A stretch of DNA of 25,809 nt from an uncultured Collinsella sp. (GCA_902494565.1 CABUTN010000026.1:1-25809); one strand, 5' to 3'; counted from the first letter of the stretch, positions 7,500 through 18,968 are shown. Notes: generated from the sequence alone by a model not told the origin. Translations and numbers: made by a program.

Positions 7500-8885
7500 C
7501 TACGCCGTCAACGGCGCGGGCTCATGCGGCTCGCCGTTCAGCTCGACGATGACCTGCGTTCCCACGCCCTCCTGGGACTTCACGCGCATGCCGGAATCTT
7601 CTCCGTAAAAGAAATGGATGCGCTGAAGCACGTTGAAGAGCGCCAGGCCGCAACCTCGCTTGACGGAGCCGTCGGCGGTAATGCTCTCGGGCTCCTCTCG
7701 GCGATGCTGCTCAAACAGATGCGCGCAGACTTCTTCGCTCATCCCGATGCCGTCATCTTCGACGATGATCTCCAAGCCGTCATCGGTCTCAAAAGCCCTA
7801 ACACGAATAGAAAGCGGCTCGGTCTCGCGCTGCGCATGCTTGATGCAGTTTTCGAGCAACGGCTGCAAGATAAACGGCGGCACCATGCAATCGCGCACCT
7901 CAAAGTCGATATCGACCGAGACGCGCAGACGGCCGTCGCCATACCGGGCCTGCATAAGATTGATATAGCGAGTGCCCTGTTCCACCTCGTGCTCGAGCGT
8001 TGTGAGGGTATCGGAATCAGAAAGCGTCTGACGGTAGTAATTGGAAAAGTCGATCAGCAGCGACCTGGCCTTGTCCGGCTCGGTACGTACGAGCGACACG
8101 ATGGTGCTGATGGTATTGAATAGAAAATGAGGATCGACCTGCGATTGCAAGGCGCGCAGCTCCACGCGGGCCGTAAGCTCGTCCTGGCGCTCGAGCTCAA
8201 AGCTCGCAAGCTGCGTGGAAATGAGGTCGGCAAAGCCCGAGGCAAGCGCCGTCTGGCGCATATCGATGCTGCTCAGACGGGGATAATACAGCTCGAGCGT
8301 GCCCACGCAATGCCCGCGCACGGTAAGCGGTGCAACAATACCGGCGCGCAGGCGCGGAAAGTAGCCACCCGTCTCGGTCGAGGCATCGCGCGAGAACACG
8401 CTTTGCTCACCGCTGTTGATCACGTTGAGCGTAGTCCGCAGCACCACCGGAGTGCCCGCGGGGCATTTTGCCGAGTCCTCGCCCCAGCTTGCCAACACCT
8501 GCTTGCCGTCGGTAAAGCAGATGGCAGAGGCGATAGTTTCGGACAGGATGATCTTAGAGGCGCCCAGGGCAGCTTCGGGCGTAAGGCCGCGCGACGTGTA
8601 GGCGAATATTTTCGACGCGATGGCGAGCGTGCGGTCGGTAGCGCTCGATGTGAGGTCGTCGGGAACGACAAAGACGTACGAGAAGAAGAAGCACAGCATG
8701 ACCAAGCCGGCAATGACGACAACGGCCGGAACGGGATTGGGATTATCGGTTAGATCCCAGATGAGCAGCAGGATAAGCAGCGGAACGACAATACCGAGCA
8801 AGATGGCTTGAACCACATGCTGAGCGGTACGAAAGACCTTGGTAGAGTTGTAGCTCTTGCCCAGAATCAGCCTATTGAGATCCAC
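7500..8885 (-). CDS. LytS/YehU-type sensor histidine kinase (copy 2)
   Basis: Membrane sensor kinase, 461 aa from the chosen start. Two hydrophobic helices (about 22-44 and 51-73) precede a GAF-like region. The phosphorylation box is LQSQVDPHFLFNTIST (H253), with an unusual Val-Asp where the family normally has Ile-Asn. The N box is LLENCIKHA (N346) and the G box DDGIGM. It is a paralogue of the kinase at 1630-2973; both contain ALASGFA and DELTAR/KELTAR-type blocks. The start was set at GTG 8883-8885, because AAGGAG sits 6 bases before it; the nearer ATG (8889-8891) abuts that AAGGAG with no spacing, and longer in-frame starts run into the terminator of the upstream gene. Signal unknown. Confidence 0.88.
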   Translation of the reverse strand: MDLNRLILGKSYNSTKVFRTAQHVVQAILLGIVVPLLILLLIWDLTDNPNPVPAVVVIAGLVMLCFFFSYVFVVPDDLTSSATDRTLAIASKIFAYTSRGLTPEAALGASKIILSETIASAICFTDGKQVLASWGEDSAKCPAGTPVVLRTTLNVINSGEQSVFSRDASTETGGYFPRLRAGIVAPLTVRGHCVGTLELYYPRLSSIDMRQTALASGFADLISTQLASFELERQDELTARVELRALQSQVDPHFLFNTISTIVSLVRTEPDKARSLLIDFSNYYRQTLSDSDTLTTLEHEVEQGTRYINLMQARYGDGRLRVSVDIDFEVRDCMVPPFILQPLLENCIKHAQRETEPLSIRVRAFETDDGLEIIVEDDGIGMSEEVCAHLFEQHRREEPESITADGSVKRGCGLALFNVLQRIHFFYGEDSGMRVKSQEGVGTQVIVELNGEPHEPAPLTA

Positions 8886-8920
8886 CGTCATCTCCTTCTT
8901 ACTGACGCACCCCATAGCAA

Positions 8921-8946
8921 TAAAGAGGGCCGCAAGCGACCCTCTC
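8921..8946 (-). terminator. terminator of the amidohydrolase gene
   Basis: On the minus strand GAGGGTCG and CGGCCCTC form an 8-bp stem with a 4-base loop, followed by UUUAUU. It lies between the amidohydrolase stop and the second kinase start, only about 35 bases from the latter. Confidence 0.7.
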
Positions 8947-8947
8947 C

Positions 8948-8962
8948 ATTGCATTATGCAAT
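8948..8962. promoter_or_regulatory. perfect palindrome, candidate operator of kinase operon 2
   Basis: ATTGCATTATGCAAT is a perfect 15-base inverted repeat with one central base. It contains CATAAT on the minus strand, a plausible -10, with TGTAAA 16 bases before it. It is located upstream of the second LytS/LytTR operon, so it could be a repressor or regulator site. No match to a known operator was recognised. Confidence 0.35.
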
Positions 8963-9003
8963 CAAATACTGTGTTTTACATCAAGCCATCGATGAACGGT
9001 AGC

Positions 9004-10281
9004 TTAGGCGCTGTACTTGTTTGCCTCGCCGAAGGTGCCGCCCTCGACAATCCAGCCGTCCTTCATGATGACGTCCATGTTGTCGGTGTTGAGCACGTGG
9101 ATGTCGGCGGCGACGTCACCGTTGACGACCAGCAGGTCGGCGCACTTGCCGGCCTCGATGGAACCGGTCTCGTCCTCGATGTGGCACATCTTGGCACCGT
9201 TGAGGGTGGCGCAGGTGATGGTCTCGACCGGGGTGAAGCCGATCTTGTCGACGAACTCGTACATCTCCTCGATGGAGCAGGTGCCGTACGGGGTAACGAA
9301 GGAGAAGGAGTCGGAGCCGATCGTCATGACGACGCCGCGCTTCTTGGCCTCGCGCAGGCAGTCGTAGTTGCGCTGCAGCTCCTTCTCGACCAGGGTGCCC
9401 TCGTACTTGTCGTGCAGCTCGGGGACGTAGACGGGCGGATAGGTGGCGTACCAAGTGGGCAGGAAGGCGATCGTCGGGGTGAAGAAGGTGCCCTGCTCGG
9501 CCATGAGGTCCATGGTGCGCTCATCGATATCGAAGCCGTGAATCAGCTGCTCGCAGCCAAAGCGAACGGAATCGTAGGCAGCGGCGTGGTTGTTGTAGCA
9601 GTGGCTCCACACGGGGATGCCGACCATCTTTGCCTCTTCGACCACGGCCTGGATCTCCTCGGAGCAATAGTGCTGGTCGCGACCGGAGTCCCAGCGCCAG
9701 ATGCCGCCACCGGTAGCCCAGATCTTGATGGCATCGGGGTTCTCGCGCAGGCGACGACGGACGGCCTTGCGCAGATCCCAAGGACCGTCGACCTGGTCGC
9801 CCCAGGGATGGGATTCCTTGTTGAGCTCCTGGGTGCAGTGGTGGGAGTCACCGTGGCCGGCAACGCGGCAGAAGCCCAGGCCGGTGGCCAGAACGCGCGG
9901 GCCCTTAAAGACGCCCTTGTCGATGCAGTCGCGAACCTGGATACCAAAGCGGCCGATCTCGCAGACAGTGGTGAGGCCGTGGGTGAGGCAGTCGTAGGCC
10001 TGCTTGACGGCGACGGCCTGCTTCTCGAGGAGCGGCTGCATAACCCAGTCGGTGTCATCGTCGGTCAAGTTGCCCGAGAAGTGCAGGTGGGTGTCGATCA
10101 GGCCGGGAAGGACGGTCTTGCCGGCGGCGTCGATGACCTCTACGCCCTCGGGAAGGTCCTGTATAGTGCCGGCGTACTCGATCTTGCCGTTGTCGTCGAC
10201 GAGAACGAGGGAGTTCTCGACCGGATCGGCACCGGTACCGTCGATGAGCTTGCCGCCAACGATTGCATACTGAGTGGACAT
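9004..10281 (-). CDS. metal-dependent amidohydrolase
   Basis: Amidohydrolase-superfamily enzyme, 425 aa, with the composite beta-sandwich plus TIM barrel layout. Metal ligands are visible: H65 and H67 in DTHLHFSG, probable carboxylated K186 in AIKIWATGG, H227 in WSHCYN, H248 in LIHGFD and D324 in IGSDSF. This set matches the branch containing imidazolonepropionase-related enzymes and Xaa-Pro or Xaa-Arg/Lys dipeptidases. It hydrolyses a C-N bond of an amide or cyclic amide; which one cannot be decided from sequence. GGAGGAACC stands directly before ATG 10279-10281. The APC permease gene lies upstream on the same strand across a 131-base gap containing two hairpins, so uptake and hydrolysis of an amino-acid-like compound is a reasonable inference. 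Confidence 0.85.
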   Translation of the reverse strand: MSTQYAIVGGKLIDGTGADPVENSLVLVDDNGKIEYAGTIQDLPEGVEVIDAAGKTVLPGLIDTHLHFSGNLTDDDTDWVMQPLLEKQAVAVKQAYDCLTHGLTTVCEIGRFGIQVRDCIDKGVFKGPRVLATGLGFCRVAGHGDSHHCTQELNKESHPWGDQVDGPWDLRKAVRRRLRENPDAIKIWATGGGIWRWDSGRDQHYCSEEIQAVVEEAKMVGIPVWSHCYNNHAAAYDSVRFGCEQLIHGFDIDERTMDLMAEQGTFFTPTIAFLPTWYATYPPVYVPELHDKYEGTLVEKELQRNYDCLREAKKRGVVMTIGSDSFSFVTPYGTCSIEEMYEFVDKIGFTPVETITCATLNGAKMCHIEDETGSIEAGKCADLLVVNGDVAADIHVLNTDNMDVIMKDGWIVEGGTFGEANKYSA

Positions 10282-10309
10282 GGTTCCTCCTTATGGATCC
10301 ATACAGTGG

Positions 10310-10337
10310 GTGAGGCCGTGTTGGGTTAAGGCCTCAC
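10310..10337. other. stem-loop between permease and amidohydrolase
   Basis: GTGAGGCC (10310-10317) and GGCCTCAC (10330-10337) form a perfect 8-bp stem with a 12-base loop. No U-tract follows, so it is more likely an mRNA-stability or processing structure than a terminator. Confidence 0.45.
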
Positions 10338-10355
10338 AAAGCTACCCAAGTGATG

Positions 10356-10405
10356 CCGGGTTCGGTGCACGGAAGAGAGGGTCCCGCGCACCCGATCCGC
10401 CCCGG
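10356..10405 (-). other. GC-rich stem-loop directly after the permease gene
   Basis: CCGGG (10356-10360) pairs with CCCGG (10401-10405), then TCGGTGC with GCACCCGA (one bulge), then CGG with CCG. It starts just past the permease stop codon. Without a U-tract it may be a partial terminator or a barrier to exonucleases that lets the two genes be expressed at different levels. Confidence 0.45.
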
Positions 10406-10412
10406 CTAGGCG

Positions 10413-11864
10413 TTACTTTTTGCGGGAATTGGTGAAAGCCATGAGGGCCAAGCCAATAGCCAACCAGCCGATCACGATGCTCCACTCCACCATGTTGAGG
10501 GAGGCGGGAGAGAACGGGATCACGAGCAGGCCGATGATGATGGCGCAGGCAGCGATAGCGAGGCCGATGCCAAACTTGCCGCCGGGCACCTCGTAGGGAC
10601 GAGGCAGGTCGGGCTCGGTGAAGCGCATGCGCAGGCAGGCGAGGGCGACCATGCCGCAGGAGAAGATGAAGGCGAGAGCCGACACGTTGGTCAGGGGGAT
10701 GAGCATGTTCTTGCCCAGGAACGGACCGATGACGGTGATGACGCCCAGAACGACGCAGGCGAGCTTGGGAGCGCCGGACTTGGGGTCGACCTCGGCGAAC
10801 TTCTCGGGCAGTTGGCCCTTGCGGCCCATGGCGAGCATGATGCGGCTCGTGGCGCCGTAGAAGGAGTTCATCGGGCCCATGGGTCCAAGCGTGGCGATGA
10901 CGAGCATGGCCAGGTACAGAAGCATGTTGATGCCCTTGAGGCAGGCAAGCGCGGGAACCGGGCTCTTAACAAACTCATGCCAGTCAAGGATAGTGCCAAA
11001 CGAGTAGATGCAGACCATGTAGAAGCCGCCGGCGGCCAGCAGGGCCAGGGAGATGATCTTGCCGAACTTGTTCCAGTTGAGGCCCTCGGCTGCTTCCTCA
11101 GCCTGCTGAGGAATGGTGTCGAAACCGGCGTAGAAGAACGGGGTCAGAACCAGGACCGACACGATGCCGGCGAACAGGCTGGTGCTCTCGGTAGCGGCCT
11201 TGCCGCCGCCAGCGCCGGCGACCTGGGAGAACACAGGCATGGCGTTATCCGGCGAGCCGGTGAACAGCGAGACGCCCATGGCGAGCAGCATGCCGCAGAG
11301 CAGGGCCTTGGTCAGGAAGGCCTGGAGCTTGGCGGCCGAGCTGGCACCGCGAAAGTTGAGGAAGATGACGTAGACCGCAAAGCCGAGCGCGATCAGCGTC
11401 GGGAACAGGTAAACGTCGGCCCCCAGGATGGTGTAGAGCTTGACGGCGCGCAGCCACTCAAGACCGGGCAGGCTGCCGAACATCTCGGACACGAGGGTCG
11501 AAATGGCGATGGCCTCCCACGGGCACAGGATGCCGTTGCCCAGGGCCAAAAGCCAACCGGTGATGTAGCTCAGCGTACGGCCAAAGCTACGATCGACATA
11601 CTCGACGATGCCGCCCGAGATGGGGATAGCAGCCGTGAGCTCACCGAAAACAGCTCCGACGGGCACGAGGAAGATTGCACCCAAGAGGAATGCGATCATA
11701 GCGGGAACGGGACCGCCGCCCACGACCATCCAGTCGCCGACCTGCAGAACCCAACCGGTACCGATGATGGCACCGAAACCGATGGTGAAGAAGTTCCAGA
11801 GCGAAAGCGTTTTCTTCATGCCGCCGTTATCCTCGACTGCAACTTCTGCGTTCTTGTCCGCCAT
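10413..11864 (-). CDS. APC-superfamily amino-acid permease
   Basis: Integral membrane transporter of 483 aa, about 12 helices. The first helix has the APC substrate-site signature FGAIIGTGW, followed by the glycine-rich run GGGPVPAMIAF and FGELTAAIP. The C-terminal half keeps GATSRIMLAMGRKGQLP, typical of APC permeases. The substrate is an amino acid or amine, driven by ion symport or exchange; which one is unknown. ATG 11862-11864 is chosen over an upstream in-frame start because AGGAGG lies 6 bases before it. Its neighbour is the amidohydrolase, likely co-transcribed. The 355-base region upstream separates it from a divergent gene. Confidence 0.88.
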   Translation of the reverse strand: MADKNAEVAVEDNGGMKKTLSLWNFFTIGFGAIIGTGWVLQVGDWMVVGGGPVPAMIAFLLGAIFLVPVGAVFGELTAAIPISGGIVEYVDRSFGRTLSYITGWLLALGNGILCPWEAIAISTLVSEMFGSLPGLEWLRAVKLYTILGADVYLFPTLIALGFAVYVIFLNFRGASSAAKLQAFLTKALLCGMLLAMGVSLFTGSPDNAMPVFSQVAGAGGGKAATESTSLFAGIVSVLVLTPFFYAGFDTIPQQAEEAAEGLNWNKFGKIISLALLAAGGFYMVCIYSFGTILDWHEFVKSPVPALACLKGINMLLYLAMLVIATLGPMGPMNSFYGATSRIMLAMGRKGQLPEKFAEVDPKSGAPKLACVVLGVITVIGPFLGKNMLIPLTNVSALAFIFSCGMVALACLRMRFTEPDLPRPYEVPGGKFGIGLAIAACAIIIGLLVIPFSPASLNMVEWSIVIGWLAIGLALMAFTNSRKK

Positions 11865-12219
11865 TGTTCCCCTCCTTTCCTTTTTGACGCCCCTTGACGT
11901 CACCCCTTGCGCGGTCTGTTTTGCCGCGCTCTTTTATTTCGTGGCTTTAAGATACGGCCTTGGCGCAGCAGCTCCGCTTGTAGCTCGACCGAAGGCAGAA
12001 CTGCAAAACGAGCGGCGCCGTTTTTGGGACGAACGGCGGGAGACGTCATTCGTCTTGGACGCTTTCATCTTGTCTGCTTTTGAATGCCTGTTGCCGCGAC
12101 GCTTGACGCGCGGCGCGGCAACGTTCATACCATTTGTCAGGCTTTTGGCGCACATACCCATGTGTCGTGCATCTTTTTATGTAGGATAGACAAGTTACAC
12201 ATGAGGCAAGGTGATTCGA
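11865..12219. other. divergent intergenic region
   Basis: Lies between the permease (minus) and the C39-like peptidase gene (plus) and must hold the promoters of both. GCGCGG and CCGCGC form a small hairpin near 11913-11935, in the permease leader. TTGCCGCG and CGCGGCAA form another near 12090-12121. TAGGAT at 12182-12187 could be a -10 for the plus gene, but no matching -35 was found. No short gene is convincing here. Confidence 0.4.
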
Positions 12220-13221
12220 ATGGCATACGGATACAATGACGGCGACCAACGGCCACAAAGCGTGCGCCTTGCCGGCCGCACCACGCCAACGCCCAGAAGC
12301 ACCTCCGACAACGACAACCCGCAGCGCCCCCAAGAGCAACTCGGGGCTTCTTCGCGGCAACAAAGCCGTACCGTGCAGCAGTCAGACCGCGTGAGCACGA
12401 GCGCACGCCAACGCCAGACCGACACATCGCAGCCACGCCGCTACGATCGCCGTACGACCGACTACTACGTTAAGCGCTCCTTTTCGCGACCTCAACGCGA
12501 TCGCGGCAATTCCGCCCCTCACCCCGCGTCGCACACCACAAGCCACGCGCTTCCGGCCCGCCGCCTACGCCTTGCGCTTTGCTCCATCGCCGCCTGCCTC
12601 GTCTTTGTGTTTTTGGGATCCTGTATCTCCCACGGATCAGCCGGTCTTGAGCCCACTGCCGAGGACAAGCTGCTTAAAGCTTCCGTCGCACCCGGCTACT
12701 CATTTGCTTTTTCGACCCCGCGTTCGCAGTGGAGTGCCGGCACCATGCCCCACATCTACCAAATTGACCCCGCATGGTCGGAGCTGCCCTATGCCGGTGG
12801 CACTATTCGCGAAAACGCTTGCGGTCCTACCTGCCTCACCATGGTCTATATCTTTAAGACCGGCCATACCGATAAGACGCCGGTCGATATATGCGCGCTG
12901 GCCGAAGCCGGCAACTACGCCCCCACTGGTGCCACCGAGTGGTCGTTTATGACAGGCGGTGCGTGGCAGCTGGGGCTCAACGGAACACAGCTCTATAACG
13001 ATCGCGAATCGATTACCCAAGCACTTCGCTCGGGTGCGCCCGTCATCGCCGCAGTGCGCCCCGGTACGTTTACCAACGTAGGCCACTACATCGTGCTCTA
13101 CGGCATCGACGATGCCGACCAGATTGGCGTCTACGACCCCAACTCGGCCAGCCGCAGCGCCCGCCGCTGGGGCGTCGTAGAGGTCCTCAACGAAATCGAA
13201 GCCATGTGGGCCTACTACTAG
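12220..13221 (+). CDS. membrane-anchored C39-like cysteine peptidase
   Basis: Protein of 333 aa in three parts: a low-complexity N-terminal tail rich in Arg, Gln, Ser and Thr (about 1-115), one transmembrane helix (about 118-136), and an extracytoplasmic domain of the Peptidase_C39_2 type. Catalytic residues are visible: C201 in NACGPTC, H289 in GHYIVLYG and D306 in VYDPNS. The arginine-rich tail should stay inside and the peptidase outside. These proteins cleave peptides or act on the cell surface; the substrate is unknown. ATG 12220 was chosen because AAGGTG lies 6 bases before it; an in-frame GTG at 12211 is the alternative. It is monocistronic and its stop codon lies inside a repeat. Confidence 0.78.
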   Translation: MAYGYNDGDQRPQSVRLAGRTTPTPRSTSDNDNPQRPQEQLGASSRQQSRTVQQSDRVSTSARQRQTDTSQPRRYDRRTTDYYVKRSFSRPQRDRGNSAPHPASHTTSHALPARRLRLALCSIAACLVFVFLGSCISHGSAGLEPTAEDKLLKASVAPGYSFAFSTPRSQWSAGTMPHIYQIDPAWSELPYAGGTIRENACGPTCLTMVYIFKTGHTDKTPVDICALAEAGNYAPTGATEWSFMTGGAWQLGLNGTQLYNDRESITQALRSGAPVIAAVRPGTFTNVGHYIVLYGIDDADQIGVYDPNSASRSARRWGVVEVLNEIEAMWAYY

Positions 13222-13302
13222 TCATTGGGGACAGACTTAAATGAGTGGTCATTGGGGACGCTCTTGTTTGACTAGTCGTTTAAGAACGTCCCCAATGACT
13301 AG
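13218..13302. repeat. REP-like palindromic repeat with TTGGGGAC core
   Basis: CTAGTCATTGGGGAC at 13218-13232 is repeated inverted and exactly as GTCCCCAATGACTAG at 13288-13302. A further direct copy, GTCATTGGGGAC at 13248-13259, pairs with the same inverted copy, and the inner arms (TCTT with AAGA, around TGACTAGTCG) extend it to a hairpin of about 52 bases. The first copy includes the stop codon of the peptidase gene. This is the organisation of bacterial REP/BIME-type elements. Confidence 0.7.
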
Positions 13303-13311
13303 GTGAATAGC

Positions 13312-13344
13312 AAAAGCCCCGCAGCCGGAGCGGACTGCGGGGCT
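13312..13344 (-). terminator. terminator of carbamate kinase
   Basis: AGCCCCGCAG (13315-13324) pairs perfectly with CTGCGGGGCT (13335-13344) around a 10-base loop. The minus-strand transcript then reads UUUUG. It lies about 65 bases past the kinase stop codon. Confidence 0.8.
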
Positions 13345-13409
13345 CATGAAGAGAGGCTAGTTTGCGGGCGCCTTGCCCGACGCCCACGAGAGAGGCAACA
13401 GAGTAGAGG

Positions 13410-14372
13410 CTACTCGTGGATGCGGGTACCGGAGAGGCCAGCCATGGTCTCGGCAGCCTTGTCCAGGGCGCCGATGATGCAGGTGCGGCCCTTGCGCGAA
13501 CGGGCGAACTTGATGGCAGCGCGGACCTTGGGCTCCATGGAACCCTTACCGAACTGGCCCTCGTCGGCCAGGCGCTCGGCCTCGTCGGCGGTGAGGTCCT
13601 CGAGCTCCTCCTGGTCGGGCTTGCCGAAGTTGATGGCGACATGCTCGACGGCGGTCAGCAGGAACAGAACGTCGGCGTCGCAGTCCTCGGCCAGCAGCTC
13701 GCCGCCCAGGTCCTTGTCGATGACGGCGGGAACACCCTTGTAGCAGCCCTTGTTCTCGTAGTCGCGGACGACGGGGATGCCGCCGCCACCGCAGGCGATG
13801 ACGATGAACTCGTTATCGAGCAGGTTGAGGATGGAGTCAGCCTCGACGATCTTCTTGGGATCGGGGGAAGCGACGACGCGACGCCAGCCGCGACCGGAAT
13901 CCTCGACGAAGACCTTGGAGGGGTCCTCGGCCATGAACTCCTTGGCCTGCTCCTCGGTGTAGAAGGGGCCGATCGGCTTGGTCGGGTTCTTGAACGCGGG
14001 ATCGTCGGGATCGCACTCGATCTGGGTGACGACGGTGGCGGCGTGCCAGCGCTTATAGCGCTTGTGCATCTCGCGGCCGATGCCCTGCTGCAGGTGATAG
14101 CCGATGTAGCCCTGGGACATGGCGCCGCACTCGGGCAGCGGCATCTCGGGGGTGCCGATGGCGTCGTGGGCGGCGGCGAAGGCGTTCTGGATCATGCCGA
14201 CCTGCGGGCCGTTGCCGTGGGTGATGATGATCTCGTTGCCCTGCTCGATCAGGCCGAGAAGAGCGTGAGCGGTGTTGCTCACGGCCTCGATCTGCTCAAC
14301 GGGGTTGTTGCCGAGGGCGTTGCCGCCAAGGGCGACGACAATACGATCGGGCTTGCCAAGAGGCTTAGACAT
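13410..14372 (-). CDS. arcC: carbamate kinase
   Basis: Carbamate kinase of the amino-acid kinase family, 320 aa, close to the usual 310. It makes ATP from carbamoyl phosphate and ADP in the last step of arginine deiminase, agmatine or allantoin-type fermentation. Signatures: VALGGNALG near the N-terminus (phosphate binding), THGNGPQVG, the ACGGGGIPV loop, and VIDKDLGGELLA. ATG 14370-14372 is chosen over an upstream in-frame start because AAAGGA precedes it by about 9 bases and the protein then begins just before the conserved core. No arginine deiminase or carbamoyltransferase gene lies in the window, so the source of carbamoyl phosphate is elsewhere. It is flanked by a terminator and a 650-base upstream region, so it is monocistronic. 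Confidence 0.95.
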   Translation of the reverse strand: MSKPLGKPDRIVVALGGNALGNNPVEQIEAVSNTAHALLGLIEQGNEIIITHGNGPQVGMIQNAFAAAHDAIGTPEMPLPECGAMSQGYIGYHLQQGIGREMHKRYKRWHAATVVTQIECDPDDPAFKNPTKPIGPFYTEEQAKEFMAEDPSKVFVEDSGRGWRRVVASPDPKKIVEADSILNLLDNEFIVIACGGGGIPVVRDYENKGCYKGVPAVIDKDLGGELLAEDCDADVLFLLTAVEHVAINFGKPDQEELEDLTADEAERLADEGQFGKGSMEPKVRAAIKFARSRKGRTCIIGALDKAAETMAGLSGTRIHE

Positions 14373-14699
14373 TGCTGGAATCCTTTCTGTAAAAGGCCTA
14401 CAACCCATTAATAACCCGCGTCCGTGCAATACGCGAGTTTATTAAGGTTTATATTCTCTTTATCGCTCATTTTATTCATTTTGAAAATAGCGGAACGGTG
14501 AACGGTCGTTTTTGTCCGCTCAGCGTACAGAACTCCAGCTCAGACATATCTACGTAATTTACGTGCGACTTTATTTAAATGAAGCGAGGATTATGTCGGA
14601 TTATGCAAACTACATCTCTGCTAAACACAAAACGGACAGCGCAATATCTTACTCGCGCTATACGAGATTCTATGCACTTATAAGTCGAGTATGCACCCC
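14373..14699. promoter_or_regulatory. AT-rich upstream region of carbamate kinase
   Basis: This stretch is markedly AT-rich against its GC-rich surroundings and lies before arcC on the minus strand. It should contain the arcC promoter: on the minus strand TTGCATAAT (near 14606), TATAAA and TTATTAAT (near 14405) are all -10-like, but none has a clear -35. It also holds the palindrome at 14552-14564. No gene is supported. Confidence 0.4.
14552..14564. promoter_or_regulatory. perfect palindrome upstream of arcC
   Basis: ACGTAATTTACGT is a perfect inverted repeat with one central base, about 180 bases upstream of the arcC start. It has the symmetry of a dimeric repressor site. No specific regulator was recognised. 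Confidence 0.3.
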
Positions 14700-14799
14700 T
14701 GCAAAAACAAGGGGCTTTTCATCCAGCAAAAGGAATAAAGAAGCGCTCCGAAAAGGCGGCAACAGCCAAGTCCCCCATCCATCCCCAAAGTGGCGCGAG

Positions 14800-14822
14800 G
14801 TTTCGCGGCAAAGCCGCGAAAC
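14800..14822. other. perfect 10-bp hairpin with 3-base loop
   Basis: GTTTCGCGGC (14800-14809) and GCCGCGAAAC (14813-14822) are exact complements around AAA. A further exact pair, ACTACGTCC (14848-14856) with GGACGTAGT (14879-14887), stands just after it. Together with the large repeat at 14892-15016 they make a run of structured sequence downstream of nifJ. No gene is evident. Confidence 0.5.
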
Positions 14823-14891
14823 AGCGAAGGGACGGAATACCCGGCCAACTACGTCCTTCATCCGCCCACACAATCTGAGGACGTAGTCGTA

Positions 14892-15016
14892 GCAGGATCT
14901 GAGGGCTGACCTTCGCGGACACTCCGCAGGACGAAAGAACCCCCGCCGCACGTAGTGCGCAGCGGGGGTTCCTTCATGTCCGAGGACGTCCGCGAAGGTC
15001 AGCCCTCAGATCCTGC
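14892..15016 (-). terminator. nifJ terminator enclosed by a perfect 29-bp inverted repeat
   Basis: The 29 bases at 14892-14920 are exactly complementary to 14988-15016; the arm begins GCAGGATCTGAGG. In the centre (about 14937-14972) AACCCCCGC and GCGGGGGTT form a classical GC-rich terminator stem, extended by GCAC/GTGC, with UUCUUUC after it on the minus strand. The structure begins 10 bases after the nifJ stop codon. The outer 29-bp stem is far longer than termination needs. Confidence 0.75.
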
Positions 15017-15026
15017 GGTGAGAGAC

Positions 15027-18566
<3,540 letters not shown>

Positions 18567-18924
18567 ATACCCCTCTCCTCTCATATAGGTATACAGGCCC
18601 CGGCGATCGCCGGGATGTTGGCGTGATGGGATTTACGCTGTTGCTTCCAATCATCTGGCAGGCAGGCTCAGCAGCAGGTACGTGGCGTGGAGAGAAGACA
18701 TGCCGAGGCGAGGGGCAGCCGATGCGCCCCACAGACCCGACCGCCCGTCTTGCACATGACCGAGCGCCGCAAAGGCCGCATGCCGGATGCTCCCGGGCAC
18801 GCCCCGGCGATGGGAAGCGCCCGCAACGGAAATCCGCATGCGGGTTTATTGTACCCCGCCGTCAAGTGTAATTTCGGCAAATATAGGCGGGCGGTAAAGG
18901 TTTACCTCGGGTGACTGCCGGGAG
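18567..18924. other. long GC-rich leader/promoter region of nifJ
   Basis: There is no supported gene between the FHA gene's terminator and nifJ. The minus strand reads TTGACG (18861-18866) and TACAAT (18849-18854), but they are too close together to be one promoter. Several GC-rich palindromes occur, including CCGCATGCGG near 18834. A long structured 5' leader for nifJ is possible. Confidence 0.35.
18599..18614. promoter_or_regulatory. perfect 16-bp palindrome before nifJ
   Basis: CCCGGCGATCGCCGGG is an exact palindrome 33 bases upstream of the nifJ start, centred on GCGATCGC. With no loop it suits a dimeric DNA-binding protein better than an RNA hairpin. The regulator is unknown. Confidence 0.35.
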
Positions 18925-18959
18925 CAAAATGATCCCTTGGGGACGGAGGGACCATTTGG
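18925..18959 (-). terminator. terminator of the FHA gene with TTGGGGAC-type loop
   Basis: On the minus strand AATGGTCCCT pairs with AGGGATCATT around CCGTCCCCA, followed by UUG. The loop contains the complement of TTGGGGAC (18937-18944), the same core as the repeat at 13218-13302. Confidence 0.55.
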
Positions 18960-18968
18960 CAGGACTGG

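Noticed and set aside
14512..14886. Possible 124-codon plus-strand gene in the arcC upstream region
   Set aside because: No clear ribosome site, no domain, and it runs through hairpins; composition is non-coding.
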